64,000 nt of DNA from Bacillota bacterium (GTDB taxonomy: Bacteria > Bacillota > UBA4882 > UBA8346). Positions 1 through 8,164 of the stretch are shown here, piece after piece. Every line of letters starts with the position of its first letter. The stretch's first letter is position 1. Under the pieces are notes generated by a model. It saw nothing but the letters and a program-made list of their open reading frames with translations, was not told the origin of the DNA and did no database searches. Position numbers and translations under genes: made by a program. Location of the stretch: contig JAEXFN010000053.1 in NCBI GenBank assembly GCA_023400055.1, positions 1 through 64,000 on the forward strand, written 5' to 3'.

Positions 1-64
1 GGTTGACCGTTCAACCCCTGGACATTTCGCACAGGATTAAGCTGGATTGGCAAGACTTTCTCCT
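1..64. repeat. Dispersed repeat, inverted partner of 33961-34024
   Basis: The first 64 bases are, with about five differences, the reverse complement of 33961-34024. The shared part carries one arm of a GGGGTTGA/TCAACCCC dyad and is cut by the window edge here. No gene is associated with either copy. It is probably a short dispersed repeat rather than the end of one 34-kb element. Confidence 0.75.
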
Positions 65-142
65 AAGATACAACAAATACGGCTTTCTGTCACTCAACAT
101 CGTTTTAACTGTAGATTTTTAAAAATCGGTTCTTGATAAATT

Positions 143-172
143 GGTCAAAGCTTGCATTGTTTAGGCCCCGCT
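143..172 (+). repeat. Short dispersed repeat matching 34961-34990
   Basis: The stretch around AAAGCTTGCATTG followed by a GCCCC block matches 34961-34990 in the same orientation. At 34927-34951 the other copy is preceded by a perfect hairpin and a CTTCAGTC-type sequence, an arrangement often seen at the right ends of IS200/IS605-type elements. No transposase reading frame is present. Confidence 0.45.
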
Positions 173-545
173 TCCCTTTGTGGAGTTAACCTGGTAATCA
201 TCTCGCTTTTGAGGATAGGACGGGACCGGCGGGATCCAGGATGAAAAGGGGAAACCTCCGTCGAATCCCTTCAAGGCTTAGGTTTCCCTGTTGCAGAGCT
301 TGGATGGTTCGAAAAGCCTGTCCCGCGGCAGGCGCTGAAAATTATTCGTTTTTAAATTTTTCACCGGCTTTGAAAACTTAGGGGTGCTTTTATCATTTAT
401 ACCGGGAAATCGGGATTAAAACCAGGGCGCCCACCGAACCGGCCAATGCTTTACGCCGGATGTTTTTAACATATTCGCTTGGAATATGACAACTTTTTTC
501 CCAATCCCATAAAATGAATTAAAAAGTCATATGGGGGAGAGAAAG
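173..545. other. Gene-free leader region upstream of the YmaF-like gene
   Basis: No convincing reading frame is seen. A small perfect dyad, CATATTC/GAATATG (470-488), lies about 60 bases upstream of the YmaF-like start and could be an operator; no clear -35/-10 pair was assigned. Confidence 0.4.
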
Positions 546-869
546 ATGGGAAATAAGTGCTGCTGCGAAGATCCCGGCTATCATGTGCATTGTTATTGCA
601 TTTATACCGAAATCACCGATTGCCACCGTCACGTCATGCGGGGAGTGACCGACCCGGCGCCGGACCGGCGGGGCCATCGCCATAAATATGAGGGCGTCAC
701 TTCAATTTGCGAATGCCATAAGCATTGCTACCGGGGCTGCACGGATCGGCCGGAATATATGTGCTCCGGGCATATTCATTATTTGAGCGGCGAGACGGCC
801 CGAGCCGAGGGCCACCGCCACCGTTACTGCGGCACCACCGACAAGGGCCGCCGGTCCGGCCGCAGATAA
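546..869 (+). CDS. YmaF-like His/Cys-rich small protein
   Basis: A 107-residue cytoplasmic protein very rich in His and Cys. It is built from degenerate repeats of the form H-x-H-x-Y-x-G-x-T-(S/D) (HRHKYEGVTS, HRHRYCGTTD and weaker copies), the hallmark of the YmaF family of Bacillota; the family's function is unknown. The His/Cys clusters suggest metal binding, which is inference. The ATG at 546 is preferred over the one at 531 because GGGGGAGA at 533-540 then sits five bases upstream as a ribosome site. The gene is monocistronic, with a good terminator at 988-1016. Confidence 0.75.
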   Translation: MGNKCCCEDPGYHVHCYCIYTEITDCHRHVMRGVTDPAPDRRGHRHKYEGVTSICECHKHCYRGCTDRPEYMCSGHIHYLSGETARAEGHRHRYCGTTDKGRRSGRR

Positions 870-987
870 AAAGCGCTCAAAAGAGGATTCGCTTTGTTTT
901 ATTTCCGCGAACCCGCGTTTCTTTTAACTTTTTCTATCCTACGCAACTTCTTATCCGGAAACCGAGCCTCCTAGGGGAACCCAGAAT

Positions 988-1016
988 GCGTCGCTGATTT
1001 TAGGCGACGCTTTTTT
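988..1016 (+). terminator. Rho-independent terminator after the YmaF-like gene
   Basis: GCGTCGC/GCGACGC stem with a nine-base loop followed directly by six T. Confidence 0.9.
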
Positions 1017-1075
1017 GTTTTCGGGAAAGGAATGCCCCGATTTGGGGCACCCTATGATTAGTGAGGTGAAAGTTC

Positions 1076-1249
1076 GTGGCGGACCTGCCCAAGGAGATTC
1101 AGGCGATTATGGACCGGAAGGAATTCCGGGCGGCGGCGGAGCGGCAACCGGGATCGCGCCGTTTTAAGGCGATGGTGCTCGGCCTGTCCACGCTGCATTT
1201 TATCAAGGAACAAGCCAAAAGCGATCCCCGGCCGGACGCCGAGCGCTGA
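1076..1249 (+). CDS. Small hypothetical protein (57 aa)
   Basis: GTG start with an excellent ribosome site (GAGGTGA at 1063-1069, spacing six). The product is charged and helical in composition, with no signal peptide, membrane segment or recognised motif. It is followed after 45 bases by another small acidic protein and then a lipoprotein, all on the same strand with good ribosome sites, so the three may form one transcript. Function unknown. Confidence 0.55.
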   Translation: MADLPKEIQAIMDRKEFRAAAERQPGSRRFKAMVLGLSTLHFIKEQAKSDPRPDAER

Positions 1250-1294
1250 GCAATGGCCGGGGCTAGACTGGTAAAAATCGCAAAGGAGCTAGTG

Positions 1295-1486
1295 ATGAAG
1301 CAGAAAAACGAAGCAGAGCCGGACTTCCGCCTGTTGGACGACGCGGACGAAACTTCGACCGGCATGTATCTGAGCGCGCTCGCCGATGAACCGGGCGAAG
1401 CGGAAGCGGCCATGGTGCTGAACGCGTTGGTCGACGATCCGGAAAAGATGAAGCGCGAGGCATTGGACTTCCCGGCGGATGTTTAA
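1295..1486 (+). CDS. Small acidic hypothetical protein (63 aa)
   Basis: Begins MKQKNEAEPDF at ATG 1295, with AAAGGAG at 1282-1288 six bases upstream; an earlier in-frame ATG at 1253 lacks a ribosome site. The protein is acidic, rich in Asp, Glu and Ala, soluble and of unknown function. It sits between a 57-aa unknown protein and a small lipoprotein. Confidence 0.55.
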   Translation: MKQKNEAEPDFRLLDDADETSTGMYLSALADEPGEAEAAMVLNALVDDPEKMKREALDFPADV

Positions 1487-1539
1487 CCCCAAACAACTTT
1501 CTCGCCGGAATGGAATAGCGAAGCGCAGGAGGCGGTTCG

Positions 1540-1776
1540 ATGCACGACTGTAAGCGGCGACTCCTCGCCGGGCTGGCGCTGGCCGCCTTGATCGTGGCCG
1601 GATGCAGTCCGTTCGGTTCGGGACGGCAGAGCCGCCCCGCGCCCCGGCGTTCCTTCCATGAGGCGGTGCGCCGCGCCAGGCAAATGACGCCCGGCCCGGG
1701 GCCGATGCCGGACGGCGGCCGATTGATTCCGACCAAGCCCACTCCCGCGCCCCAGCGCGAAAAGGCTTTTCGCTGA
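1540..1776 (+). CDS. Small Pro/Arg-rich lipoprotein
   Basis: A 78-residue protein with a textbook lipoprotein signal: basic MHDCKRR, a hydrophobic Leu/Ala core and the lipobox VAGC, with Cys22 as the likely lipidated residue followed by Ser. The mature part is short, basic and Pro/Gly-rich, probably disordered. AGGAGG lies about eight bases before the ATG. It shows that the host uses lipoprotein processing, unlike the three solute-binding proteins in this window. Function unknown. Confidence 0.65.
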   Translation: MHDCKRRLLAGLALAALIVAGCSPFGSGRQSRPAPRRSFHEAVRRARQMTPGPGPMPDGGRLIPTKPTPAPQREKAFR

Positions 1777-2085
1777 TACCGGCAGCGCCTGCGGCCGGAT
1801 TTCTTTGAGGGGCGGCGGGGAAGAAGCACTGCGCCGGCTCCGGGAAAAGCCTCCGAATCCCGCGGCGGTGCTAGCCAAGGCTTGAGACGGTCTGCCGCAG
1901 GGCCGGGAAGAACCGCCGGAGCGTCGCGACGGCCCGCCCAACGCTTCAGCGGGTGCGCTGCGGGCGTCGGAGGACCTGCCGGGAGCTTGGCGGCTTCCGC
2001 TGCAGGCTTCGGAAGCAGCGCCCAAACCCCCGGATGATCTTGCGGCCATTCCGGAAGAACTAAAAAGCCAACTCGATTCCAATTC
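1777..2085 (+). other. High-GC stretch with one interrupted reading frame, no assigned gene
   Basis: Between the lipoprotein and the terminator at 2086-2117, the frame through 1805-2085 is open except for TGA at 1883-1885. It reads as Leu/Glu/Pro-rich protein (for example EEALRRLREKPP before the stop and AAIPEELKSQL near the end). It has no good start, so it may be a broken gene or a chance result of high GC. The long frames on the other strand run through convincing genes and look spurious. Confidence 0.3.
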
Positions 2086-2117
2086 AAAAAACCCTCTCCA
2101 TTCCGAGAGGGTTTTGG
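2086..2117 (+). terminator. Rho-independent terminator
   Basis: AAAACCCTCTC/GAGAGGGTTTT stem with a six-base loop. It is A-rich upstream and T-rich downstream, so it could act in both directions. Confidence 0.8.
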
Positions 2118-2150
2118 TTTATATTATTTAATTTCCGACAATAACTGGCC

Positions 2151-2312
2151 TTTTGGACTCACCGCTTTCTGAAAGACTTCAGTACCCGGTTTTTTTCCTG
2201 TCCATTGGACTCACCACTTCCAATAAATATCGGCTCACCTTTTCGCTAGCCCATGGGACTCACCGCTTTCATTCGTCGTCGAAGATTCTTGCTGGCCCAT
2301 CGGACTCACCTC
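2151..2312 (+). repeat. Four-copy degenerate repeat around GGACTCACC
   Basis: GGACTCACC occurs at 2155, 2207, 2256 and 2302 (spacing 52, 49 and 46). The last three are preceded by a CC-CAT-like sequence and two are followed by GCTTTC. No reading frame is consistent with it. It resembles a decaying tandem repeat of about 50 bp. Confidence 0.65.
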
Positions 2313-2620
2313 ATTGCTGTGATGAATTACTGTTTATGGCTTTATTATAAACGGGACGGGCTGTTTGCGCAAAGCCGGTTTTCGGCCAAATTCAGGCGAT
2401 TTGACGAATTCATATTAATTAATATGGTTAAATATATCCATAGTCAAAATTACGGGCATACTCTCCCAGGATCGGCCGCTGCCGATGTTTATAGATAATC
2501 AAAGGATCGCGGCAGGGAATCGCCGCAAGGCAGCCAATAAAACAATAGAAAAATCAAACGTTGCCCCGGGCGCCTTTTCCGGTTCCGGAATCAAATTGCG
2601 AGCATTGAGGAGGAATATTC
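2313..2620. other. Intergenic region before the thioesterase gene
   Basis: An AT-rich stretch around 2400-2450 (AATTCATATTAATTAATATGG) probably holds the promoter of the downstream operon, but no -35/-10 pair stands out. No gene is seen. Confidence 0.35.
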
Positions 2621-3046
2621 ATGGAAGCCGTGAAACGAGTCATTTTGAACGACCGGTTTTGCATGGAGACGGTGGGGATCGAGCTGGTGGCGATCCGGCC
2701 GGGCTGGGCCCAGGCGCGGCTGGCGATCGGCCCGCGTCATCTGAACGGCCTGGGGATCGTCCAGGGCGGCGCCATCTTCACCCTGGCCGATCTGGCGCTG
2801 GCCGCCGCCGCCAATTCGCACGGGACCGCCGCGGTCTCGGTCAACGCCGGGATCACTTATTTGAAAGCAGTTGCGCAGGGCGTGCTCTATGCCGAGGCCA
2901 GCGAAGAATCGCGTGGCGCGAAGCTCGGGACCTATACCGTCCGGGTGACCGATGAAGCGGATGAGCTGGTGGCGCTGATGCAGGCGACGGTGTACCGCAA
3001 GAAGGAACGCCTGGCGGAGTTGGCGGGACGGGAGGAACATCCCTGA
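2621..3046 (+). CDS. PaaI-family hotdog thioesterase
   Basis: A 141-residue hotdog-fold acyl-CoA thioesterase of the PaaI/YdiI type, cytoplasmic. The family signature HLNGLGIVQGGAIFTLAD (about residues 39-56) matches the N-x-x-G-x-x-x-G-G-x-x-x-x-L-x-D helix that holds the catalytic acid and CoA-binding region. These enzymes hydrolyse acyl- or aryl-CoA thioesters; the substrate here cannot be told. GAGGAGG lies just upstream. About 100 bases separate it from a LarA-like gene, so it may head an operon of LarA-like protein and enolase-superfamily enzyme. Confidence 0.85.
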   Translation: MEAVKRVILNDRFCMETVGIELVAIRPGWAQARLAIGPRHLNGLGIVQGGAIFTLADLALAAAANSHGTAAVSVNAGITYLKAVAQGVLYAEASEESRGAKLGTYTVRVTDEADELVALMQATVYRKKERLAELAGREEHP

Positions 3047-3147
3047 GCCATCGAACGCCCTCATCCGAATGGGTTGGTCGGAAACTTAGCGGCCCAGCGA
3101 CGAAACCGTCGCTGACGGCGGCGATTACTATAGGAGGCATGATTACC

Positions 3148-4419
3148 ATGGTTACGATCCCTCGTTTTGCCTTGATCCGCCAAGAATTACCCGCGCAAGC
3201 GGTCGCCGATGTCCCGGCGGAGATCCGCCGCGAACTGCAGCGAATCGGCCTCCAGCAGCGGATCAAACCCGGCGCGCGGATTGCGATCACCGCCGGAAGC
3301 CGGGGCGTTCACCAGATCGGGTTGATTTTAAAGACGGTCGTCGATCAAGTGAAAGCCCTGGGCGGTCAGCCGTTTATGATCCCCACGATGGGCAGTCACG
3401 GCGGCGCCACGCCGGAAGGCCAGGTCGAGGTGTTGCAGAACCTCGGCGTGACCGAGGCGTCGGTCGGCGCCCCCATCCTGTCGTCACTGGATGTCGTACA
3501 GCTGGGGACCACCGCGATGGGGCTCCCCGTGTATCTCGACCAATATGCTTCCGGGGCCGACGGCATCATCGTCGTCGCCAGGATAAAACCGCATACCGAT
3601 TTCAGGGGCTCCATCGAGAGCGGCTTGCATAAGATGGTCGCCATCGGGCTCGGCAAGCATAAACAGGCCTTGGCCATCCACGATTTCGGCATCCGCGGCC
3701 TACGGGAACTGGTGCCCCAGGTGGCCCAGGTTACCTTGAAGAAGGCGCCCATCCTGTGCGGCTTGGCGATTCTGGAGAACGGCCATGACCGGACGGCCCG
3801 GATCGAGGCGGTTTTGCCGGAAGATTTCGCCGCCCGGGAACCGCAACTGCTAGATGAAGCCCGGTCGTTGATGGCCAGGCTGCCCGCAGAGGAGCTGGAT
3901 GTCTTGGTGGTGAGCCAGATCGGGAAGAATTTCAGCGGCACCGGGATGGACACCAACATCATCGGGCGGGTGCGGATTCACGGCGAGCCGGAGCCGGAAA
4001 AGCCGCGGATTCAATATATCGTCGCTTTGGATATGAGTCCGGAGACCCACGGCAACGCCTTGGGAATCGGCCTGGCCGATTTTACGACCGAGCGGCTGAT
4101 GAAGGGCATCGATTATCGGGCCACCCGGCAAAACGTCGCCACCAGTTCATTTGTGGAGCGGGGCAAGATCCCCCTGGCTTTTCCCAACGACAGGGAGGCG
4201 ATTTGCGCCGCGTTGCGCTGCTTGTGGCGGCCGGATCCCGGCGCGGCCCGGCTGATGTGTATCCCCAATACGCTGGAGATCGCGCAGATAGCGGTGAGCG
4301 AAAGCCTGTTGCCGGAGCTGCGCCGCTCGGCGACGGTGGAGGTTCTCACGCCCTTGCAACCGTTGCCGTTTGACGCCGCCGGCAATCTGGCCATTAATTA
4401 TTTTGATCAACCGAAGTAA
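3148..4419 (+). CDS. LarA-like (DUF2088) protein
   Basis: A 423-residue soluble protein of the lactate racemase (LarA)/DUF2088 superfamily. The N-terminal domain has the AITAGSRGVHQIG element and a GSHGGAT loop, followed by ARIKPHTDFRG and the conserved LHKMVAIGLGKHKQA segment. LarA itself racemises lactate with a nickel pincer nucleotide; many relatives act on other 2-hydroxy acids or are uncharacterised. The ATG at 3148 is preferred over 3139 because AGGAGG (3132-3137) then has a spacing of ten. It lies 62 bases upstream of an enolase-superfamily gene, suggesting a shared sugar-acid or hydroxy-acid pathway. A second, different LarA-family gene is at 60766. Confidence 0.75.
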   Translation: MVTIPRFALIRQELPAQAVADVPAEIRRELQRIGLQQRIKPGARIAITAGSRGVHQIGLILKTVVDQVKALGGQPFMIPTMGSHGGATPEGQVEVLQNLGVTEASVGAPILSSLDVVQLGTTAMGLPVYLDQYASGADGIIVVARIKPHTDFRGSIESGLHKMVAIGLGKHKQALAIHDFGIRGLRELVPQVAQVTLKKAPILCGLAILENGHDRTARIEAVLPEDFAAREPQLLDEARSLMARLPAEELDVLVVSQIGKNFSGTGMDTNIIGRVRIHGEPEPEKPRIQYIVALDMSPETHGNALGIGLADFTTERLMKGIDYRATRQNVATSSFVERGKIPLAFPNDREAICAALRCLWRPDPGAARLMCIPNTLEIAQIAVSESLLPELRRSATVEVLTPLQPLPFDAAGNLAINYFDQPK

Positions 4420-4481
4420 TTGTAATCGAGGATCGGCAGCAGTTGAGCGCCAACTCAAGATAAACAAGGGAGGAATACTAC

Positions 4482-5582
4482 ATGAAGATTGACAAAGTTG
4501 AAGTGTTTTTGGTTTCCACCGCGATTCCCAATCCGCCCTCCGATTCGACCCGGACCGTGGCCTCGCTCGGCTATGTCGTCGTCTGCCTGCATACCGACGA
4601 CGGCCTCACCGGCATCGGCATCACCTATCACGAGATCGGCGGCGCGGCCATCCGTTCGCTGATCGAGAAAGATCTGGCCGGGTTGCTTCTCGGGCGAGAC
4701 CCCTTGGCCACCGAGGTGCTCTGGGAACGGATCTTCCATTATGTCCGGGGAGTCGGCCGGAAGGGGTTGGCCTTCTGCGCTCTGAGCGTCATCGACATCG
4801 CCTTGTGGGATCTGAAAGGCAAGATGCTGGGATTGCCCCTCTACCGGCTGCTGGGCGGCGAGCGCAAGGAACTGCCGGTCTATGCCAGCGGCGGCTGGAC
4901 CTCGTACGACGAGCGCCAGCTGCTGGAGGAACTGCAGGGAATGGTGGCGGCCGGCTACAGCATGGTCAAGATGAAAGTGGGCGTGGCCGACGGCAAACGG
5001 CCGGATCTCGACGTCCGGCGGGTCCAACGGGTCCGCCGTGAGCTCGGCGAGGAGATTGGGATCATGCTGGACGCCAATAACGCCTTCCAAGCGGCGGCCG
5101 CGATCCGGCTCGGCCACCAGTTGGCCGAGGAGAATATCCTGCTATTCGAGGAGCCAGTGCTGGCCGACGATCTGGAAGGCCTGGCCCGGGTCCGGGCCAG
5201 CATCGATATTCCGGTCGCCACTGGGGAGCATGAGTACACCAAGTACGGCGCGCGCGATCTGGTGAAGTACGGCGCGGCCGACATCATTCAGGTGGACGCG
5301 GCCCGCTGCGGCGGGGTCACCGAGTGGCAGAAGATCGCCGCGTTGACCCAGGCCTGGGACCTTTCCCTGGCCCCGCATTGCATGGACTATCTCCATATGC
5401 ACCTGGTGAGCGCGGCGCCGAACGGCTTGTTCCTCGAACGGCTGCAGGCCTTCGAACCGTTGAACGAGATCGTTTTCGTCGATCCGCCGCAACCCCAGGG
5501 CGGCATCCTGACTATCCCCGATGGGCCGGGCCTGGGTCTGGTCCTGAATATGGAAAACGTCCGGAAATATAATGAAGATTGA
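4482..5582 (+). CDS. Mandelate racemase/muconate lactonizing enzyme family protein
   Basis: A 366-residue enolase-superfamily enzyme of the mandelate-racemase subgroup. The capping domain (about 1-125) precedes a TIM barrel carrying the K163-M-K165 catalytic pair, metal ligands at D197, the FEEP Glu (about 223) and E249, and the D272/H299 dyad expected for this subgroup. Members abstract the proton alpha to a carboxylate, as racemases or sugar-acid dehydratases. With the LarA-like neighbour upstream and a rhamnosidase downstream, a sugar-acid substrate is plausible but unproven. A good ribosome site (AAGGGAGGAA) precedes the ATG, and a terminator follows at 5622. Confidence 0.88.
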   Translation: MKIDKVEVFLVSTAIPNPPSDSTRTVASLGYVVVCLHTDDGLTGIGITYHEIGGAAIRSLIEKDLAGLLLGRDPLATEVLWERIFHYVRGVGRKGLAFCALSVIDIALWDLKGKMLGLPLYRLLGGERKELPVYASGGWTSYDERQLLEELQGMVAAGYSMVKMKVGVADGKRPDLDVRRVQRVRRELGEEIGIMLDANNAFQAAAAIRLGHQLAEENILLFEEPVLADDLEGLARVRASIDIPVATGEHEYTKYGARDLVKYGAADIIQVDAARCGGVTEWQKIAALTQAWDLSLAPHCMDYLHMHLVSAAPNGLFLERLQAFEPLNEIVFVDPPQPQGGILTIPDGPGLGLVLNMENVRKYNED

Positions 5583-5621
5583 GTTTACCGCTTTAAGATT
5601 CTGATTGCAGATTCACCAGCG

Positions 5622-5673
5622 ATCCTGGCCCGGCCGCCGCCCGAAAGGCAATGCGGCCCGCCAGGATTTTTTT
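5622..5673 (+). terminator. Rho-independent terminator after the enolase-superfamily gene
   Basis: ATCCTGGC/GCCAGGAT stem enclosing a GC-rich inner hairpin, followed by a T run. Confidence 0.85.
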
Positions 5674-5816
5674 GATCGGGGGATGGGCTCATCATTATCT
5701 TAAAATTTTAATGCATTCTCGTTACGTTTTTGACTAGCAGTTCGGCGGCATCGACTTTACAATGGGATTAAAGTACCGGAAAACTTTTAAAATTTCTTCA
5801 CGCGGAGCAGATGCCG

Positions 5817-8006
5817 ATGGATAAACAATGGACCGCCAAGTGGATCATGGATCCCCGTTTTGCCGAAATTACCCCGCTCAATCTGTTGCATAAACAATCG
5901 GCCCCGGTGCGCTTGCCGGAGCATCGGCCGGACTTGCAAAACCACCATATGCTCGTCCGGAAGACTTTTCAATGGACCGGCGGGCGAAAAGCGGCCGTTT
6001 TGGAGATCACGGCCGACGATTATTACAAACTTTACATTAACGGCCAATTTGTCGGGCAAGGGCCGGCGCCCGGTTATTCGTGGCATTATTTTTATAACCG
6101 TTACGATGTGACGCGCTATCTTCAAACGGGCCCGAATGTCATCGCCGTGCATCTCTATTATCAGGGGCTGATCAATCGCGTCTGGAACAGCGGCGATTAT
6201 CGCCAGGGAATGTTGGCCGAGTTATGGAGCGAGGATGGCCTGGTTTTGGCCAGCGACAGCTCTTGGAAGTACCGCCTGACCCGCGAATTTACCGGGCGGG
6301 AGACCTTCGGGTACGAAACGCAGTTTGTCGAGATGATTGACGCCCGGCTGCAGGAGAAAGGCTGGCGGGAGCCGGATTATGACGACCGGGATTGGGAGAG
6401 CCCGTATGAAAACCACGCGGACGACCATCGCCTGGTGTTGCAAGAGACACCGCCGTTGCAAGTTTACCGGGTGAATCCGGCTGAGGTCAGAATCCTCGCT
6501 CCCGGCCATTACCGGATCGATTTCGGACGGGAGATCACCGGCCAGTTTGCCATGAAGGCCTGGGGCGCCGCTGGACAGCGAGTGGAGATTGGCCACGGCG
6601 AGGAGTTGGAAGCCGACGGAAAGCGGGTCCGCTATCAATTGCGTTGCAACTGCAATTACCGGGACGTCTGGACGCTCTCCGGCGGACTGGATGAATGGGA
6701 GACCTATGATTATAAAGCATTCCGCTATGTGGAACTGTTAGCCCCGGAAGGCGTCCTGCTACCGGACAGTTTCGTCGCGGTAGTCCGGCATTATCCACTG
6801 GATGAATCGAAATGCCGCTTCGAATCGTCCGACCCGCTCCTGAATGAGATTTGGAGCATCTGCGCCCACGGGGTCCGCTGCGGTGCGCAGGAAGTCTTCG
6901 TGGACTGCCCCAGCCGTGAGAAAGGCCAGTACCTGGGCGACGCCACCGTCACCAGTCATTCGCACCTCTATCTCAGCGGTGATCTCCGTCTGACCAAAAA
7001 AATGTTGCAGGATTTCGCCCGTTCGGCCCGGATCTGTCCCGGTCTGATGGCGGTAGCGCCGGGAGGCTTTATGCAGGAGATTGCCGATTTCTCGTTGCAA
7101 TGGCCCTTACAATTGCTGCAGTATTATCGGCAAAGCGGCGACCTGGAGTTCTTGCGGGAAATGGCGCCAGTGGCGGAGGGTGTGATCGGCTATTTCAAAC
7201 AGTTTCGACGCCCCGACGGTTTGCTGGAAAATGTCAAAGGCAAGTGGAACCTGGTGGATTGGCCGGAGAACCTGCGGGACGGGTATGATTTCGACCTGGC
7301 CCAGCCGGTGGTCGGGGACGGCTGCCACAATGTGATCAACGCTTTTTTCTGCGGCGCGGTCCAGACGCTGAACACGATCCGTGCCATTTTGGGCCTGGCT
7401 TATCAAGACGAGTTTCCGGAGTTAAAAGAAGCTTTCATCAAAGCTTTCTACCGGCCGGACCTGAAACTGCTGGCCGATTCCACGGTTTCCGATCATACCG
7501 CATTGCATAGCAATTTCATCGCTTTATTTTTCGATTTGGTTCCGGAGGAGGCTCTTCAGAGCGTGGTCGAGCTCATCCGGAGGAAACGGATGAGTTGCGG
7601 CGTGTATAACGCCTATTTTCTCTTAAAAGCGCTGGCACGGATCGGCGAGTATGACCTGGTTTACCAATTGCTGACATCTACCGACGAGCATTCCTGGGCC
7701 AATATGATCCGGGAGGGGGCCACGGCTTGTTTCGAGGCCTGGGGCAAAGATCAGAAATGGAACACCAGCCTCTGCCATCCCTGGGCCAGCGCGCCGCTCC
7801 CTGTGCTAATCGAGGATATCGCCGGTCTGAAACCGGCCCGGCCCGGCTGGAGCGAAGTGTTTTTTACGCCCCATATTCCCGGGAGTTTGGCATCTTTAGA
7901 GATCGAGTTTTGGACGGGTCGAGGACGCTTCCGCGTGGTGGCCCGGGATGGCCGGGCGAATCTGGAAGCGCCGCCCGGAGTGAAGGTGATCGCGGCCCAG
8001 CCGTGA
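5817..8006 (+). CDS. GH78-type alpha-L-rhamnosidase, cytoplasmic
   Basis: A 729-residue glycosidase with the GH78 layout: N-terminal beta domains (residues 1-320, including a DYYKLYINGQFVGQGP carbohydrate-binding-like segment), an (alpha/alpha)6 catalytic barrel with VDCPSREKGQYLGDA near 360, and a C-terminal beta domain after the SLCHPWASAPL motif. The DCPxRxKxQYxGD pattern contains the usual acidic catalytic region. There is no signal peptide, so it should act on imported rhamnosides or oligosaccharides. It precedes a sugar ABC importer by about 160 bases, so the pair probably works together. ATG 5817 is chosen for its spacing from GGAG at 5804. Confidence 0.87.
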   Translation: MDKQWTAKWIMDPRFAEITPLNLLHKQSAPVRLPEHRPDLQNHHMLVRKTFQWTGGRKAAVLEITADDYYKLYINGQFVGQGPAPGYSWHYFYNRYDVTRYLQTGPNVIAVHLYYQGLINRVWNSGDYRQGMLAELWSEDGLVLASDSSWKYRLTREFTGRETFGYETQFVEMIDARLQEKGWREPDYDDRDWESPYENHADDHRLVLQETPPLQVYRVNPAEVRILAPGHYRIDFGREITGQFAMKAWGAAGQRVEIGHGEELEADGKRVRYQLRCNCNYRDVWTLSGGLDEWETYDYKAFRYVELLAPEGVLLPDSFVAVVRHYPLDESKCRFESSDPLLNEIWSICAHGVRCGAQEVFVDCPSREKGQYLGDATVTSHSHLYLSGDLRLTKKMLQDFARSARICPGLMAVAPGGFMQEIADFSLQWPLQLLQYYRQSGDLEFLREMAPVAEGVIGYFKQFRRPDGLLENVKGKWNLVDWPENLRDGYDFDLAQPVVGDGCHNVINAFFCGAVQTLNTIRAILGLAYQDEFPELKEAFIKAFYRPDLKLLADSTVSDHTALHSNFIALFFDLVPEEALQSVVELIRRKRMSCGVYNAYFLLKALARIGEYDLVYQLLTSTDEHSWANMIREGATACFEAWGKDQKWNTSLCHPWASAPLPVLIEDIAGLKPARPGWSEVFFTPHIPGSLASLEIEFWTGRGRFRVVARDGRANLEAPPGVKVIAAQP

Positions 8007-8164
8007 TCAAAGTCGCCAGGGCCGTATTGCAATCCATTTATCAAAAAATGATCAGATTTTATCCATAATGTCGTAAGTTCGTAACTTAAAATTAAATGCC
8101 GTTTGCGATAGGATCTATTCCAAGAGCTGATTATGCTCTATCAATATATCAAAGGGGGAGAAGA

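Noticed and set aside
1263..2087. A 274-codon frame on the minus strand
   Set aside because: It runs across three plus-strand genes with good ribosome sites, is Pro/Arg-rich from GC bias, and has no recognised motif.
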